From: an uncultured Sporosarcina sp.
GTDB lineage: Bacteria > Bacillota > Bacilli > Bacillales_A > Planococcaceae
Length of the DNA: 64,000 bases
Direction of reading: 5' to 3'
Assembly (NCBI GenBank): GCA_948469885.1
Contig: CAOKMT010000004.1
Coordinates: 56,281-120,280 of the forward strand
Part shown: positions 25,445 through 34,721 of the stretch, one piece after another
Layout of the letters: every line of letters begins with the position of its first letter
Position numbering within the stretch: position 1 is the first letter of the stretch
Translations under genes and position numbers: made by a program
Notes under the pieces: model-generated
Told to the model about the DNA's origin: nothing
What the model saw: only the letters and a program-made list of their open reading frames with translations
The model's database searches: none

Positions 25445-25933
25445 ATGGACATTAAGAAGATACTAAATGAAAAACTTGAGGAATGGATTCTCGTTGCAAG
25501 CTTGTTATTTATCGTTGCTTTAGTGATTGCCCAAGTCGTCTCCCGTTTTGTCATCAATTTCCCAATGGGATGGAGTGTGGAGCTTTCACGTTATATTTTG
25601 ATATGGATTGCTTGGATATCGGTCAGTTATGCAATTCAAAAAAATGCCCATATCCGCGTTGAAATCGTTAAAGATAAGCTGTCTGGCAGTTTAAGGAAAA
25701 CGCTTGAATTGATCGTTTTATTGTTCTGGTTTGTGTTGGCCTTGTTTTTAGCAATTGCAGGGACAAAATTCATTTTATTAATCAAGCAAACGGGCCAAGT
25801 CAGCCCTTCGCTAGGTATATCCATGTGGATTGTCTATTTAGGCGTCCCGATAGCGGGTGTATTGATGTGTATTCGTCTTTTCCAACAAGCTAAAATCATC
25901 CTTCAAGGAAGGGAAGAACATATCACGGAATAG
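25445..25933 (+). CDS. TRAP transporter small permease (DctQ), second system
   Basis: 162 residues from ATG at 25445, with GAGGAGCG upstream that itself overlaps the dctP stop; ATG at 25427 is in frame but inside dctP. Four membrane helices, with INFPMGWSVELSRYILIWIA near residues 36-55 typical of DctQ. Small coupling subunit of the importer. Confidence 0.9.
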   Translation: MDIKKILNEKLEEWILVASLLFIVALVIAQVVSRFVINFPMGWSVELSRYILIWIAWISVSYAIQKNAHIRVEIVKDKLSGSLRKTLELIVLLFWFVLALFLAIAGTKFILLIKQTGQVSPSLGISMWIVYLGVPIAGVLMCIRLFQQAKIILQGREEHITE

Positions 25934-25975
25934 ACGTGCTTAGGTCTGGTTCGGTTGACAGAAAGGAGGATTCAT

Positions 25976-27274
25976 TTGACAATAGCCGTCCTTTTCGGAA
26001 GTCTCTTTCTCCTTATTTTATTAAGCGTGCCAATTGGTGTTGCGATTGGCATCTCTACTTTACTTACGATTGTCACAACAGCTGATAATGTCCAACTGAT
26101 GACGTTTTCGCAGAAAGCTTTTACTGCACTCGACTCTTTCCCTTTAATGGCGATTCCCTTTTTTACACTTGCGGGGATCTTGATGGGTAGGGGAGGGGTT
26201 GCGAAAAGGCTGTTGGATTTTGCTCAATCGCTTGTCGGATTTATCACCGGCGGCCTAGCTATGGTAACCGTTTTGGCGTGTATGTTCTTTGCGGCGATTT
26301 CGGGTTCGGGCCCTGCGACTGTTGCAGCTGTTGGATCTTTTATGATCCCAGCGATGAATAACCGGAAGTATGGAGAGGGATTTTCTGCCGCAATCACAGC
26401 GGCCGCAGGGTCTTTAGGTGCCGTCATTCCACCGAGTATATCGTTCATTTTGCTAGGGGTTGCAGGCGGCCTTTCCATTAGTAGCTTGTTTTTAGCAGGT
26501 GTCATCCCTGGGATCCTGATCGGGGTATTGCTAATGATTGCTTCGTATTTCATGACAAAAAGAAAGAAGATTGCAGAGCCGGTAAATGTAGAAGGCCAAA
26601 ATTTCGACTTGAAGTATGTAGGGAAGACATTCATCAGTTCAATTTGGGCGATCCTCACCCCTATCATCGTGCTTGGCGGCATTTATGCCGGGCTGTTTAC
26701 ACCAACGGAGGCTTCGGCAGTTGCCATCGCGTATGCTTTAATTGTAGGAGTGTTCATCTATAAAGAGCTGGATTGGAAAGGTATTTATGAAAGTTCTGTT
26801 GAAACGATAAAAATAACAGGCGCGACATTTTATATGGTCGGTTTGTCGATCGCGTTCGCCTATTTACTGACAGTTGAACGTGTGCCGGACACAATCGCAC
26901 AATTCATCGTCAGCATTTCCGACAGCCCTGTTGTATATTTGCTGTTGGTGAATATATTCTTATTGGTTGTCGGTGCTTTTATCGATGTTGTCGCTGCGAT
27001 TGTCATCTTGACACCGATTTTACTGCCAGTCGCTATCCAAATGGGACTCGATCCGATCCACTTTGGTGTGGTGGTCGTGTTGAATTTGACGATCGGCTAT
27101 ATTACACCGCCAGTAGGCGTGAATCTGTTCGTGGCATCAGCAGTAGGGAAGACATCATTCGATATAATCGTCAAGGCAGTCGTCCCTATTTTCTTCGTCA
27201 TGCTAATTGGACTGGCGATGGTCACCTTCATACCGCAGTTGTCGTTACTGTTGCCCAACTTATTTGCCAAATGA
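25976..27274 (+). CDS. TRAP transporter large permease (DctM), second system
   Basis: 432 residues from TTG at 25976, five bases after AGAAAGGAGG; the upstream TTG at 25955 lies before that site. Multi-helix channel subunit with SGSGPATVAAVGSFMIPAM near 105, AVIPPSISFILLG near 145, TPTEASAVAIAYALIVG near 242 and YITPPVGVNLFVAS near 378. Completes the second TRAP importer. Confidence 0.93.
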   Translation: MTIAVLFGSLFLLILLSVPIGVAIGISTLLTIVTTADNVQLMTFSQKAFTALDSFPLMAIPFFTLAGILMGRGGVAKRLLDFAQSLVGFITGGLAMVTVLACMFFAAISGSGPATVAAVGSFMIPAMNNRKYGEGFSAAITAAAGSLGAVIPPSISFILLGVAGGLSISSLFLAGVIPGILIGVLLMIASYFMTKRKKIAEPVNVEGQNFDLKYVGKTFISSIWAILTPIIVLGGIYAGLFTPTEASAVAIAYALIVGVFIYKELDWKGIYESSVETIKITGATFYMVGLSIAFAYLLTVERVPDTIAQFIVSISDSPVVYLLLVNIFLLVVGAFIDVVAAIVILTPILLPVAIQMGLDPIHFGVVVVLNLTIGYITPPVGVNLFVASAVGKTSFDIIVKAVVPIFFVMLIGLAMVTFIPQLSLLLPNLFAK

Positions 27275-27518
27275 ATAGACTAATGGGCTTGTTCAGGGAT
27301 GGTGGGGTGTTATTGGATGAAGGTCCTTTGCATTGTGAATGGACTTTAAATAGAGAAGCAAATTACTTGGCAAAAGTGGTTGGCTTCTCTGTTTGAGGGA
27401 GTTGATCCTAGAAAATCGGAACATTAACTATGAATGGGCATAATTTTTCATTTTTAAAAAAGAGTCCTCCAACTTTAAATATTCTGATATAATGAAAGTC
27501 AGAAGGGGGATTTTTATT

Positions 27519-28949
27519 GTGAAACAGATACAAATAGGGGTAGGTTTAAAGGAAGAGAAAAAGAACAGGAAAAAAGCTTTTAAAATGCCGCATGTTTTTG
27601 TGCTTCTTTTTGTCATCGTACTTTGTGCGGCCGCGTTAACTTATATCATACCTGCGGGGGAGTTCGAAAGATTTGAAGATCCTGAGACGGGAAGGATTCT
27701 CGTTCAAGAAGGAACTTATCATAGTGTCGAGAAGAACCCGGTAAGTCTGATTGCAATCCCGGGTTTATTCGTTACCGGACTGAATGAAGCAGCTGATATT
27801 ATTTTATTTATATTCTTAGTAGGTGGGTCTTTTCAAATTATTGCAGCCACCGGGATTTTCGAAACGATTGTAAAAAAGATTGCGAGTCTCTTGAAACACA
27901 GAGAAGTTCTTATCATACCTATTTTCTTGATTATGTTCTCTGTTGGTGGTTTTACGATCGGAATGACAGTGGAAGGGATTGCTTTAATTCCATTGGCGAT
28001 CGCGCTTTCCAGATCGCTTGGATATGATGCAATTACAGGCTTGTCTATGGTCTTTGTTGGCATGTACTCCGGTTTTATAGCGGGATTGATGAATCCGTTT
28101 AATGTAGGTGTGGCTCAACAAATAGCGCAAGTCCCTATGTATTCGGGCATGTGGTTGCGTGCAATCTTACTTATCGTCTTGTTGATTGCTGCCAATATTT
28201 ATATTATAAGATACGCATTGAAAGTGAAAAAGGATCCAACCAAGAGTATTGTGTATGAGATGGAAATGAAAGCAAGTAACAACGAGAATGCCCTCGATGT
28301 AGAGCGTTTTCAAACAAAACATTATCTTGTTCTTTTCACGCTTGTTGCAGGAATTGGGACGCTCGTTTGGGGAGTCATCAATAAAGACTGGTACATAAAC
28401 GATATCGCTGCACTTTTTCTCGGCATGAGCATTATCGCGGGACTTTTTGCCAAATTAAATCCGAGTAAAATTGCGGAGGAGTTTATCAATGGTGCAAAAA
28501 TGTTCGCTTTAGGTGCACTGATTGTAGGTGTGGCGAGAGCAATCCCGGTTGCATTGGAAGAAGGGATGATCATTGACACCGTGATAAACGGGTTGGCCAG
28601 CTTTGTCATCATGTTGCCGGCCGCATTGCAAACGTTAGGAATTTACGGCGTTCAAACAGTTATCAATTTCTTCATTAATTCAGGATCGGGTCAAGCTGCT
28701 GCAACGATGCCGATTGTCGCGCCGCTTGGTGATTTGGTTGGTATCACAAGGCAGACAAGCGTCCTAATCTTCCAGTTGGGCGATGGGTTTACAAATCTGA
28801 TCTTTCCGACAGGGACTACGTTAATGGCTTATCTCGCGGCGGCAGGCGTTCCTTATGAAAAGTGGATTAAGTTTATATGGCCATTGGTTGCCATCTTCAT
28901 AGCTATTGGGGGGATTTTCATCGTTTTTGCGCATGCGATTGGGTATTAA
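27519..28949 (+). CDS. YfcC-family membrane carrier, copy 1
   Basis: 476 residues from GTG at 27519 with AAGGGGG about ten bases ahead; the ATG at 27492 precedes that site. About a dozen membrane helices in the YfcC (C4-dicarboxylate/basic amino-acid antiporter-like) family, with ALTYIIPAGEFERF near residue 43, and NPFNVGVAQQIAQVP and INSGSGQAAATMPIVAPLGD as family loops. Substrates of this family are poorly defined; some members sit beside peptidases or arginine deiminase genes. Here it follows the TRAP operon by 244 bp and is probably its own transcript. A paralogue is at 47367. Confidence 0.85.
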   Translation: MKQIQIGVGLKEEKKNRKKAFKMPHVFVLLFVIVLCAAALTYIIPAGEFERFEDPETGRILVQEGTYHSVEKNPVSLIAIPGLFVTGLNEAADIILFIFLVGGSFQIIAATGIFETIVKKIASLLKHREVLIIPIFLIMFSVGGFTIGMTVEGIALIPLAIALSRSLGYDAITGLSMVFVGMYSGFIAGLMNPFNVGVAQQIAQVPMYSGMWLRAILLIVLLIAANIYIIRYALKVKKDPTKSIVYEMEMKASNNENALDVERFQTKHYLVLFTLVAGIGTLVWGVINKDWYINDIAALFLGMSIIAGLFAKLNPSKIAEEFINGAKMFALGALIVGVARAIPVALEEGMIIDTVINGLASFVIMLPAALQTLGIYGVQTVINFFINSGSGQAAATMPIVAPLGDLVGITRQTSVLIFQLGDGFTNLIFPTGTTLMAYLAAAGVPYEKWIKFIWPLVAIFIAIGGIFIVFAHAIGY

Positions 28950-28966
28950 TCCGAAATGTAGATTAT

Positions 28967-29014
28967 AAAACAGAGGAGTAGATCACTTTTACCAAGTGAA
29001 CTGCTCCTCTGTTT
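28967..29014. terminator. Intrinsic terminator after YfcC copy 1
   Basis: AAACAGAGGAG ... AAGTGA arms: AAACAGAGGAG (28968-28978) pairs with CTCCTCTGTTT (29004-29014), with an inner TCACTT/AAGTGA pairing, giving a long stem; A- and T-rich ends. Confidence 0.85.
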
Positions 29015-29093
29015 AACTTTTCCTAGGATAATCCAGAGCTGCCCTTAAGTCTAGCGATCTTGTGGAGGTTTTCAATGGAAGGTAGCGATATGT

Positions 29094-29288
29094 TCAGTAT
29101 TGTTGCAAAAAACGTTCTTTCCACTCCGTTGCCTTCTGATGTATTTCCACAGTAGTTTTCGCTGCAAACGTTTCTGGGCGAAACATTATACCTGTTTCAT
29201 TCTCCTTGACAAGCACACTTCCTAGATATCCACCATGGCTAATTTCCTTTGTTAGATCTATCGATAATTCGAATGTATATTTTGTCAT
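29094..29288 (-). CDS. Small protein of unknown function (64 aa)
   Basis: ATG at 29288 is preceded by CTAGGAGAAG with good spacing. The product is soluble, mildly charged, with TFELSIDLTKEISHGGYLGS at the start and a helical C-terminus (EIHQKATEWKERFLQQY). It follows the 29300-29491 frame by 11 bases, so the two may be one transcript. No family recognised. Confidence 0.55.
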   Translation of the reverse strand: MTKYTFELSIDLTKEISHGGYLGSVLVKENETGIMFRPETFAAKTTVEIHQKATEWKERFLQQY

Positions 29289-29299
29289 ACTGTCTTCTC

Positions 29300-29491
29300 C
29301 TAGCGTTTAATTTTTCCGAGTCTCTTTATGACTTTATCGAAAATTGCATGATTGATCCTCTCTGCTTTGATGTAGTCTTCGTTTAGACTTGTCACTGTAT
29401 AATTGAATAGATCTTCAATCAGGCGGATATTGGCGTGATGTTCGTTATAATAAGTTCTACTATCGTTGTCTTGTAGATTGTGAAGCAACAT
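29300..29491 (-). CDS. Small protein of unknown function (63 aa), possibly truncated
   Basis: Open frame from ATG 29491 to TAA at 29300, helical and charged (NIRLIEDLFNYTVTSLNEDY). No clear ribosome site stands before the ATG, so it may be the 3' part of a longer lost gene, or start elsewhere. It is upstream of the 64-aa gene on the same strand. Confidence 0.4.
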   Translation of the reverse strand: MLLHNLQDNDSRTYYNEHHANIRLIEDLFNYTVTSLNEDYIKAERINHAIFDKVIKRLGKIKR

Positions 29492-29580
29492 ATTGTTTCT
29501 TTATTTAAAAGCTTGGAAGGGAATACCGATAATGAAGGGGAAATCGAGGTAAGGAATAATCGGTACCTGTGTCCCATAGA

Positions 29581-29593
29581 GGGAAATTTTCCC
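29581..29593. terminator. Hairpin at the end of the ger operon
   Basis: GGGAAATTTTCCC is a near-perfect palindrome a few bases beyond the gerC stop (29596-29598), within a larger TACCGAT/ATCGGTAC imperfect repeat at 29525-29565. Probably the end of the ger transcript; no T-run is evident, so confidence is limited. Confidence 0.4.
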
Positions 29594-29595
29594 TG

Positions 29596-30717
29596 CTATT
29601 CCACAATCCCTGTCCCTTTCAGATTGACTTTCACTTGGACATTGAATTCGATTTCGGGGTAAATGCGTTTCCAGTCTTCCATTATGTCTTTCCGCGATAG
29701 TCTTGTTGCTCGATAACGCAAGCCGAAACCGAACGGATCGACGTCGTTTTCTTGAAGCATTGTCAATAATTCCATCACTTTCTTTTCGATATCAGTTGCC
29801 GCTATTTCACCATACTTCTGTAAATGCGAGCTTTTCAAACGCTTATTGGATTCACTAACGACACCAGTCTTTGTGATTTGCATGTCGATCCGCGGTGTCT
29901 GGCCTTCATCAGTGATAATTTTGTATTTCATTTTGACTTCGTCGATGCTCAATACGAGGTGCAGATCGTCCTCTTGAATATTATAATTGAATCCGGAGGC
30001 CTTATTCATAAGTGAATTGAAATGCTTCGTCTGGGATGATGTTAATTCTACCGGTTCTTCTCCCCATTTAAGAACGATTGATTTGTTAACGATGAAATGC
30101 CCTTGTTCCTCATTAAAATCGATGATAGGTAATACAGTATTTTTTCCATTGCTCAATGCTTGCCTTCTGAATTCAAAAAGAAAAGTTGTCACGACATAAG
30201 GGCTTTCAGTCCCGGTATCGTCAAAAAAGTTATATAACGCAATGGTTGCAGGTGGTTCCGTGTCCGGTGCGAAGGTAACCGTCTCTTCAGCCGTCTTTTC
30301 AGCTACAGCCACGTAACCGATTAATTGGGTACCTCCACGCCGTGTGAAAAAATCCATAGGTTCATCCAAGTCAGTTGAAAGCAATTCCTTATTCAGAATG
30401 ATGCTTCGGTTATGTCCCAAATCCAATTTTTTATCCACATGCGTTTCCATATCATAGAAAGCCTGGGCGACCGAGTCGGAATCATGTGATAAGTACGAAA
30501 AACTTTGGGCGGCTTCTTGCTTAACGTCTCCTGCCGGCTTGGCCAACTTCAATGTCACCCTCAAACCGTCTTCCACTTTTTCAGAAGGATCGATGCCGAC
30601 TCCCAATACAAAAATTCTTTTGTCAATGTCTTTGAAAGCACACCCGGTCTGAAGAAGTAAGGCGATCACAATGATGCCGGAATAGAAGCCTTTCATCCTT
30701 TTTTTAGTTTGCGGCAT
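29596..30717 (-). CDS. Germinant receptor C subunit, Ger(x)C-family lipoprotein
   Basis: 373 residues from ATG at 30717, nine bases after AAAGGAG; the in-frame start at 30753 lies inside the B gene. Lipobox LLLQTGC near residue 20, followed by KDIDKRIFVLGVGID, the standard Ger(x)C opening, then the three-domain Ger(x)C fold. It sits on the outer face of the spore inner membrane as part of a GerA-type receptor. Overlaps the B gene by 25 bases. Confidence 0.92.
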   Translation of the reverse strand: MPQTKKRMKGFYSGIIVIALLLQTGCAFKDIDKRIFVLGVGIDPSEKVEDGLRVTLKLAKPAGDVKQEAAQSFSYLSHDSDSVAQAFYDMETHVDKKLDLGHNRSIILNKELLSTDLDEPMDFFTRRGGTQLIGYVAVAEKTAEETVTFAPDTEPPATIALYNFFDDTGTESPYVVTTFLFEFRRQALSNGKNTVLPIIDFNEEQGHFIVNKSIVLKWGEEPVELTSSQTKHFNSLMNKASGFNYNIQEDDLHLVLSIDEVKMKYKIITDEGQTPRIDMQITKTGVVSESNKRLKSSHLQKYGEIAATDIEKKVMELLTMLQENDVDPFGFGLRYRATRLSRKDIMEDWKRIYPEIEFNVQVKVNLKGTGIVE

Positions 30718-31814
30718 TTGGATGCAGCTCCTTTCTTCGCCAACAGTAAGCAACCAATCAAAACAAAAACAATGATCGGCAAAAAGAAATCATCAAACAC
30801 GCGAACTGATTTATAAAGTCCATGAATTGTAATCTTTTTCGTTATATACAGCGCAATTGCCCAAAAGCAAACGATCAATAAGGGTGTTGTTAAGTTATAC
30901 TTTCTCCATTTTAAATGTTTGAAATGGATGACGCTTGAGAGCAACTGGAGTGAAACATGCCAGATGATCGTCATGCTGAGCACGGCAAGCGCTAAAAAGG
31001 TGCCGATGAATACAAAGACGACCCTTTCAATGATTCCATATTTCATACGCATGGAATCGCTTGTCAAAATCCACGGGTACAAAACATTATCAAGTGCTTC
31101 GAATCCTCCGAAACCTATCGGAAGGAAGTATGTTGTGAGCACGATGAATGTACTAATTAAAGTAAGAAGTACCATCGATTTCCGTGTAGGTTTTTTTAGA
31201 TTCGTGAAATACCGATTGAAAATCACTAAATTTGCCGCTCCCATGACAAAGTAGAGCAAGGTGCTAAAAGACCTGTAACTAGGGAATTGATTTATATGCA
31301 TGGCAGCAATTCGTACGTAATCCCAATTCAGTTCGGGACTGAAATATCCCTTTATGAGGATGAAGGCGATGAAAGGAACCGTCATAATCAAAATGACTTC
31401 GCTTAAATATAAAATATTCCTTGTTGTCATTACGATTCCGTATGTGATGACAATTATAAAGGTCAATACGATTGTATAGATGGACATATCAGGCGTTATC
31501 AGACGGATAATGATAAATGTATAAATGATAAGTATCGTAAGCCCAGCAAAGTACCAGCATAGAGAAAAGAACAGCAGAATGGGTGTTGCAATCCACTTTG
31601 GTGTGTGCTCTCTCAAGATTTCAGGCAGGCCTTGCCCGGGAAAATGGGTGAATAAGGAAATAATAATATAGGTGATCGCCATTCCAACGGGAAGCGCAAG
31701 AATAAGCGAAAGGACAGTTCCACTATCTCTTCCCAGAATCAGGATCCTCGGTGTAAGGGCGACCATATTTGCTAGCATGTTAATCAAAATCAAATAGAAC
31801 AGGAAGCGACTCAT
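30693..31814 (-). CDS. Germinant receptor B subunit (endospore germination permease)
   Basis: 373 residues, ten predicted membrane helices, APC-superfamily spore germination permease. The N-terminal region LTPRILILGRDSGTVLSLIL and the conserved HFPGQGLPEIL loop near residue 58 are typical. It is the germinant-binding subunit in GerA-type receptors. Start ATG at 31814 overlaps the A-subunit stop by four bases. Confidence 0.92.
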   Translation of the reverse strand: MSRFLFYLILINMLANMVALTPRILILGRDSGTVLSLILALPVGMAITYIIISLFTHFPGQGLPEILREHTPKWIATPILLFFSLCWYFAGLTILIIYTFIIIRLITPDMSIYTIVLTFIIVITYGIVMTTRNILYLSEVILIMTVPFIAFILIKGYFSPELNWDYVRIAAMHINQFPSYRSFSTLLYFVMGAANLVIFNRYFTNLKKPTRKSMVLLTLISTFIVLTTYFLPIGFGGFEALDNVLYPWILTSDSMRMKYGIIERVVFVFIGTFLALAVLSMTIIWHVSLQLLSSVIHFKHLKWRKYNLTTPLLIVCFWAIALYITKKITIHGLYKSVRVFDDFFLPIIVFVLIGCLLLAKKGAASKCRKLKKG

Positions 31815-33163
31815 CGTTTGTCCATCCTTAACTCTTCATTTTTATTGACCCATGGAATCCGTAAATAAGGCACCCCTAAACTTTCCTTGTTTGCCAAAAG
31901 CATAACCAATCCTATGAAACCGACCAATAAACCGACCATCCCGAACAATGCGGTGTAAACAATCAGAAACAGCCGGATCACCCGTATGGCAAAGCTCATT
32001 TCATTAATCGGAATGACAAATGTGGAAATGGCGACCGCGGAAATAATAATAACCATGATTGTTGATGTGAGCGCCGCTTCCGTTGCAGCCGTCCCTAATA
32101 TGAGTCCGCCGACAGTAGTCGCAGTGCCGCTGACCGCTTTCGGCAACCGCATACTTGCCTCGGTTAATAATTCCATGAAGAATAGCATGCCGAATACTTC
32201 TATGAATGATGGATACGGTACACCGATTCTGCCCCCTGCAACGGTGAGCGCAAGTTCTAGTCTCAGGATATCCGGGTTATACGATGTCATCGCGACATAC
32301 AGACTCGGAAGCAACAGGCAGATGAACAAACCCGTATATCTCAAGAAAATTGTAAATGCAGTGACGCTGAAAACATGGTAGTTATCCTCCATCGAAGACA
32401 TGAAATCGAAAAAGATGACAGGTGCGATGATGACGTCTGGACTGCCATCGATCGCGATAACCACTTTACCGTTGTTCAAATTATAGACGATCCGATCCGG
32501 TCGTTCTGTGATCAAAGTTGAAGGGAATAAAGTGAACTTCCTTTTGTTGATGAAATGTTGAAGGTCTCCCGCCGCTTGGATTAAAGGGGCATCGAGTTCA
32601 TCAAGTCGGTCCTTGACCTGCTTTAACATATCGGGGTCGATCCGCTCATCGTCATAGAGCAAGGCGATTGTACGGTTAGTGTTGTCATCCGCCATGATTG
32701 TCTCGATTTTTAAAGATGGCTTACGGTATCGTTGCCTAATCAAATTGAGTGTCGTATCAATATCTTCGCTGATCCCTTTTTGCGGACCATGAACTGTTGG
32801 TTCCACCATGGTGTCTTGTACTTCATTATTACTTACGAGGCTAATATCCAATAAAAAATGATTTTCCCTGATGGCAATCAGCACAAACCCGGAACTTATG
32901 TTGATAAGCAGTTCTTTTTTATCAGGTATTTTGGTTTGGTTCGGCAAAGACTGGATATAGGATGCGAAGCTTTCCTCAGATGCCATTTCAAAAAAAGGCC
33001 TAATGACTGTCTGTTGCAACTTATCGCCCTCAACAACTGATTTTACATAGAGTAGGAAAGCGTGTTGGCCTTTAATATGTAATGGGGTTTGTATGAGGTC
33101 CTCGGTTGGTTCTAATTGTGTCGACAACTCGTTGAATAAAGGAGGGACTTTTGTTTCAGGCAT
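31811..33163 (-). CDS. Germinant receptor A subunit (GerA family)
   Basis: 450 residues from ATG at 33163, behind AAAGGAGAT. A soluble N-terminal part (about 1-255) is followed by four to six membrane helices; family motifs include EMASEESFA..., GSPDVIIAPVIFFDFMSS near 230 and RLPKAVSGTATTVGGLILG near 345. First gene of the gerA-gerB-gerC type operon. The frame stays open upstream to about 33300, beyond the best ribosome site, and a truncated IS3 element lies just upstream, so the native promoter may have been changed. The operon marks the host as an endospore former; the germinant cannot be deduced. Confidence 0.92.
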   Translation of the reverse strand: MPETKVPPLFNELSTQLEPTEDLIQTPLHIKGQHAFLLYVKSVVEGDKLQQTVIRPFFEMASEESFASYIQSLPNQTKIPDKKELLINISSGFVLIAIRENHFLLDISLVSNNEVQDTMVEPTVHGPQKGISEDIDTTLNLIRQRYRKPSLKIETIMADDNTNRTIALLYDDERIDPDMLKQVKDRLDELDAPLIQAAGDLQHFINKRKFTLFPSTLITERPDRIVYNLNNGKVVIAIDGSPDVIIAPVIFFDFMSSMEDNYHVFSVTAFTIFLRYTGLFICLLLPSLYVAMTSYNPDILRLELALTVAGGRIGVPYPSFIEVFGMLFFMELLTEASMRLPKAVSGTATTVGGLILGTAATEAALTSTIMVIIISAVAISTFVIPINEMSFAIRVIRLFLIVYTALFGMVGLLVGFIGLVMLLANKESLGVPYLRIPWVNKNEELRMDKR

Positions 33164-33372
33164 TTGCAAATCTCCTTTCATGAAAAACGTAAAGAAGTCT
33201 GCCAGTAGTGTTCCCGGCACATCCGGCAATGATACACGGGATTTTGTGGGATGGAACAGCGAGAAATATGCTCTGTAATTGATAGGTCGAATTGGTGGAC
33301 AGGCTACACTAAGTTAGACAATAAAATTAAGGTCTTGTAGAATACAACTAACAGAAATGAGGAGAATCTACA

Positions 33373-33660
33373 ATGACCGAAAAAAGACCCAGAAGAACCT
33401 TTACGCCAGAATTTAAAAAACAGATGGTGCAACTGTATGAGAATGGAAAACCAAGGGCAGACATCATTCGTGAGTACGAATTGACTGCCTCTGCTTTTGA
33501 CAAATGGGTGAAGAAAAGTCAAAATTCTGGCTCTTTTAGCGAGAAAGATAACCGAACACCTGAAGAAGCTGAGCTAATAGGATTGCGGAAAGAAAATCAA
33601 CGTCTCCTGATGGAGAATGATATTTTAAAGCAAGCCGCGCTGATTATGGAACGAAAGTAG
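33373..33660 (+). CDS. IS3-family transposase OrfA
   Basis: 95 residues, intact. HTH_Tnp_1 domain: RRTFTPEFKKQMVQLYENGK at 7-26, then a leucine-zipper-like helix ENQRLLMENDILKQAALIM at the C-terminus, which is the normal oligomerisation region. ATG at 33373 follows ATGAGGAGAAT. Without a full OrfB it cannot transpose, though it might act as a DNA-binding protein. Confidence 0.88.
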   Translation: MTEKRPRRTFTPEFKKQMVQLYENGKPRADIIREYELTASAFDKWVKKSQNSGSFSEKDNRTPEEAELIGLRKENQRLLMENDILKQAALIMERK

Positions 33661-33794
33661 ATGTGATTCGCAATAATCGTCACAAATACTCGGTATCAGC
33701 AATGTGTGACGTCCTTAATATTCCAAGCAGCACTTTTTACTATGAACCGATCGATAAGCCTCCTTACGAGGTCACGAAGAGTCCGAAAGTTTAA
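33657..33794 (+). pseudogene. IS3-family OrfB, N-terminal stub
   Basis: Read in the -1 frame relative to OrfA, overlapping its stop, as expected for programmed -1 frameshift fusion at the CGAAAG stretch. The stub encodes VIRNNRHKYSVSAMCDVLNI and PSSTFYYEP, the start of an IS3 OrfB, then diverges and stops at 33794 before any catalytic residue. Confidence 0.75.
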
Positions 33795-34721
33795 GGCCTC
33801 CCTTTGAGAATAGAAGGATAAACGTGATTGGATTTAATTCTAAATTTATCCCCATCCAGAGTTTTTTCAAGTGTTTCTTACGTTTAAAAAGCTCTAGAAA
33901 AACGATTGACTAACTTGAACTGAAAACCTCTTTTCTATGAATTGATTCTTGTGATTCAATTCTACAAGAAAAGGGGTTCTTTTTTCTATTTATTCATTTA
34001 CGCAAAAATTATTATCCCCTCTGTAAAAACAAGTATTAGGAGAAAAGAAATCATTTATAAGAAGCAGAACTAAGTATGATGATGAAAGCATAAAGTATAA
34101 AGAGTTCCCGGATAGTATTTTAGGCAGGAAGCAGTTGTCTGTTGAACGTTGCGATCATATTTAGCTATCTACCGCGCTTAAAACAATGCTTTGGGAAACC
34201 GAACGTCCAAAGAAGCCCTTCGGTTGTGTGGAAAGGAGAGGAGATAAAATATGACATTAAACAAACAAGAATCTGAGACGAAAAGAGTTCCTGACATGGA
34301 CATGGGCATTTGTGGGACAGGTGGGGGTGTGAGCGTAGCCTAATAGTGGAGCCGCTATTTGAGATATGGCTCAGCGCATTTATTGTAATTACCCAGATTC
34401 TGAAGACCCTATCCGAGAGTGAACATGGCCTGCAAGGTATTCTAAACAGTACGAAAATCTGCGCCCTCTCGTCTTCATAACAGATTAGATCCGACATGGA
34501 TGGCGGGACAAGCGTTTCGGCTCAATGGAGCGCATGTTTATAAATTCAATAAACTAGCAGCAGATCGGGTCGACATGGAAATAAAGCAACAGTCTCTACA
34601 AGCAACTAAAATCAATCTTCCTTAAGTTTGAGGAACGTCAAGGATTTATCCTGCATAGTCCCAATAAGATTCATATTTGCGGAAAACCTACAATATCCAA
34701 AAGAAACTAGGGGGGAAATAG
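33795..34721. other. 927-bp decayed region between IS3 stub and orphan dctP
   Basis: No intact gene. A terminator-like hairpin AACCTCTTTTCT / AGAAAAGGGGTT spans about 33928-33976 and is followed by a T-run. A short frame at 34251-34343 has a good ribosome site (see its entry). Several stops interrupt every frame to its right. This looks like the remains of one or more genes. Confidence 0.5.
34251..34343 (+). pseudogene. Short frame with strong RBS, possible start of a decayed nucleotide-binding enzyme
   Basis: ATG at 34251 follows AAAGGAGAGGAG. It encodes 30 residues, ending DMDMGICGTGGGVSVA before two successive stops. The GxGGGxSVA ending resembles the first beta-strand and glycine loop of FAD-dependent (GMC-type) oxidoreductases, which would suggest a gene whose body has decayed. 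The similarity is short and could be chance. Confidence 0.3.

Larger units (their letters stand above)
33295..33794 (+). mobile_element. Truncated IS3-family insertion sequence
   Basis: Contains a complete orfA and only the first 45 codons of orfB. The left end is probably near the TGGACAGGCTACACTAAGTT stretch at 33296-33315; no matching right inverted repeat or DDE domain is found. The element is therefore a dead 5' fragment. It separates the ger operon promoter side from the decayed region to the right. Confidence 0.75.

Noticed and set aside
25955-25975. Upstream TTG start for the second DctM
   Set aside because: It precedes the AGAAAGGAGG site; TTG at 25976 has proper spacing and matches the usual N-terminus.
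34165-34497. 110-codon minus-strand frame in the decayed region
   Set aside because: Cysteine/serine-rich, no ribosome site, antisense to the better-supported short frame at 34251.
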